Shown here: positions 63,841-64,000 of the stretch, piece by piece | Position numbering within the stretch: the stretch's first letter is position 1 | Layout of the letters: each line of letters opens with the position of its first letter | Origin: Cephalopachus bancanus | Lineage: Eukaryota; Chordata; Mammalia; Primates; Tarsiidae | Direction of reading: 5' to 3' | DNA length: 64,000 nt | Assembly (NCBI GenBank): GCA_027257055.1 | Contig: JAPVLO010000056.1 | Location: 806,001-870,000 of the forward strand | Program-made: the position numbers and the translations under genes | Notes under the pieces: model-generated | Databases searched by the model: none | What the model was told of the DNA's origin: nothing | What the model saw: the letters and a program-made list of their open reading frames with translations, nothing else

Positions 63841-64000
63841 TGCTGAAACAGTGCCATTGTTGGTTTCTTAGGCACTGTCATGGCCTTAGCCCTCTGGACT
63901 GCACAACGACTTTGGAGTCAGAAGAATTCAGATTAGACAACTCTTCCATTTTTTGTTTCTCAGTGAAGTAGAGATCACAGAACAGACTTTAACCATTGAA
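63841..64000. other. Unassigned sequence to the window edge; possible MIR start
   Basis: GACTTTGGAGTCAGAAGAAT at 63909 may open another MIR that is worn or cut by the window end. Confidence 0.35.

Overview
This window is non-coding nuclear DNA from a primate. Alu elements (dimers and at least one monomer) are scattered through it, beside the usual ancient mammalian repeats: MIR, L2, HAL1/L1M, MaLR and ERVL LTRs, MER5A, MER20 and Tigger. I found no exon, intact gene, structural RNA gene or CpG island. The open reading frames are short and fall in repeats, microsatellites or unconserved sequence. The window is therefore intergenic or lies inside a large intron.

The younger repeats do not look like those of monkeys, apes or humans. 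No AluS/AluY or L1PA-type copy is visible. Instead there are (i) Alus with an unusual CpG-rich second half, (ii) L1 3' ends with a 3' UTR I do not know from human L1, (iii) about 160-190 bp pieces of a retroviral LTR flanked by target-site duplications (TSDs), and (iv) two copies of an internally deleted mariner transposon. LTR pieces mobilised by L1 fit my memory of the tarsier 'TINE' class, so a tarsier is my best guess and a strepsirrhine the main alternative. This is inference from memory without a database search.

Layout. 1-6200: ancient repeats, a MaLR LTR split by a young L1 3' end, then AT-rich sequence. 6220-11025: a HAL1 split by a MaLR LTR, followed by a decayed L1M (ORF2 plus 3' UTR). 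11026-13940: AT-rich and unassigned DNA holding an LTR-derived retroposon and an inverted L1 3' end. 14300-20100: microsatellites, an ancient repeat carrying MER5A, three Alus and a candidate regulatory block. 20100-24600: MIR, a decayed ERVL-type internal region and an Alu. 25000-28600: an LTR-derived polyA retroposon, a block resembling a conserved enhancer (27240-27850) and a long L2. 28650-33910: an Alu, MIR, a long ancient repeat split by an MLT2-type LTR, and a solo ERV LTR. 34500-41200: candidate non-coding elements, L2, a 354-bp element with 50-bp terminal inverted repeats, MaLR LTRs and MER20. 41580-46560: an L1 3' fragment, probable ERVL-type internal sequence, and an ERV LTR with an inverted partner copy. 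46560-53700: MER20, MIR, L2, a strong G-quadruplex motif and Tigger. 53794-64000: two mariner copies, ancient repeats, a MaLR LTR, an LTR-derived retroposon, a young Alu and long microsatellites.

The main interest lies in the mobile-element biology. It includes the mariner copies sharing an internal deletion, the LTR-derived retroposons carrying L1-style TSDs, the two long inverted-repeat structures, and a 50-bp piece of HAL1 found inside an LTR. Element names come from recognising consensus-like sequence by eye; boundaries are accurate to tens of bases unless a TSD or repeat end is given.
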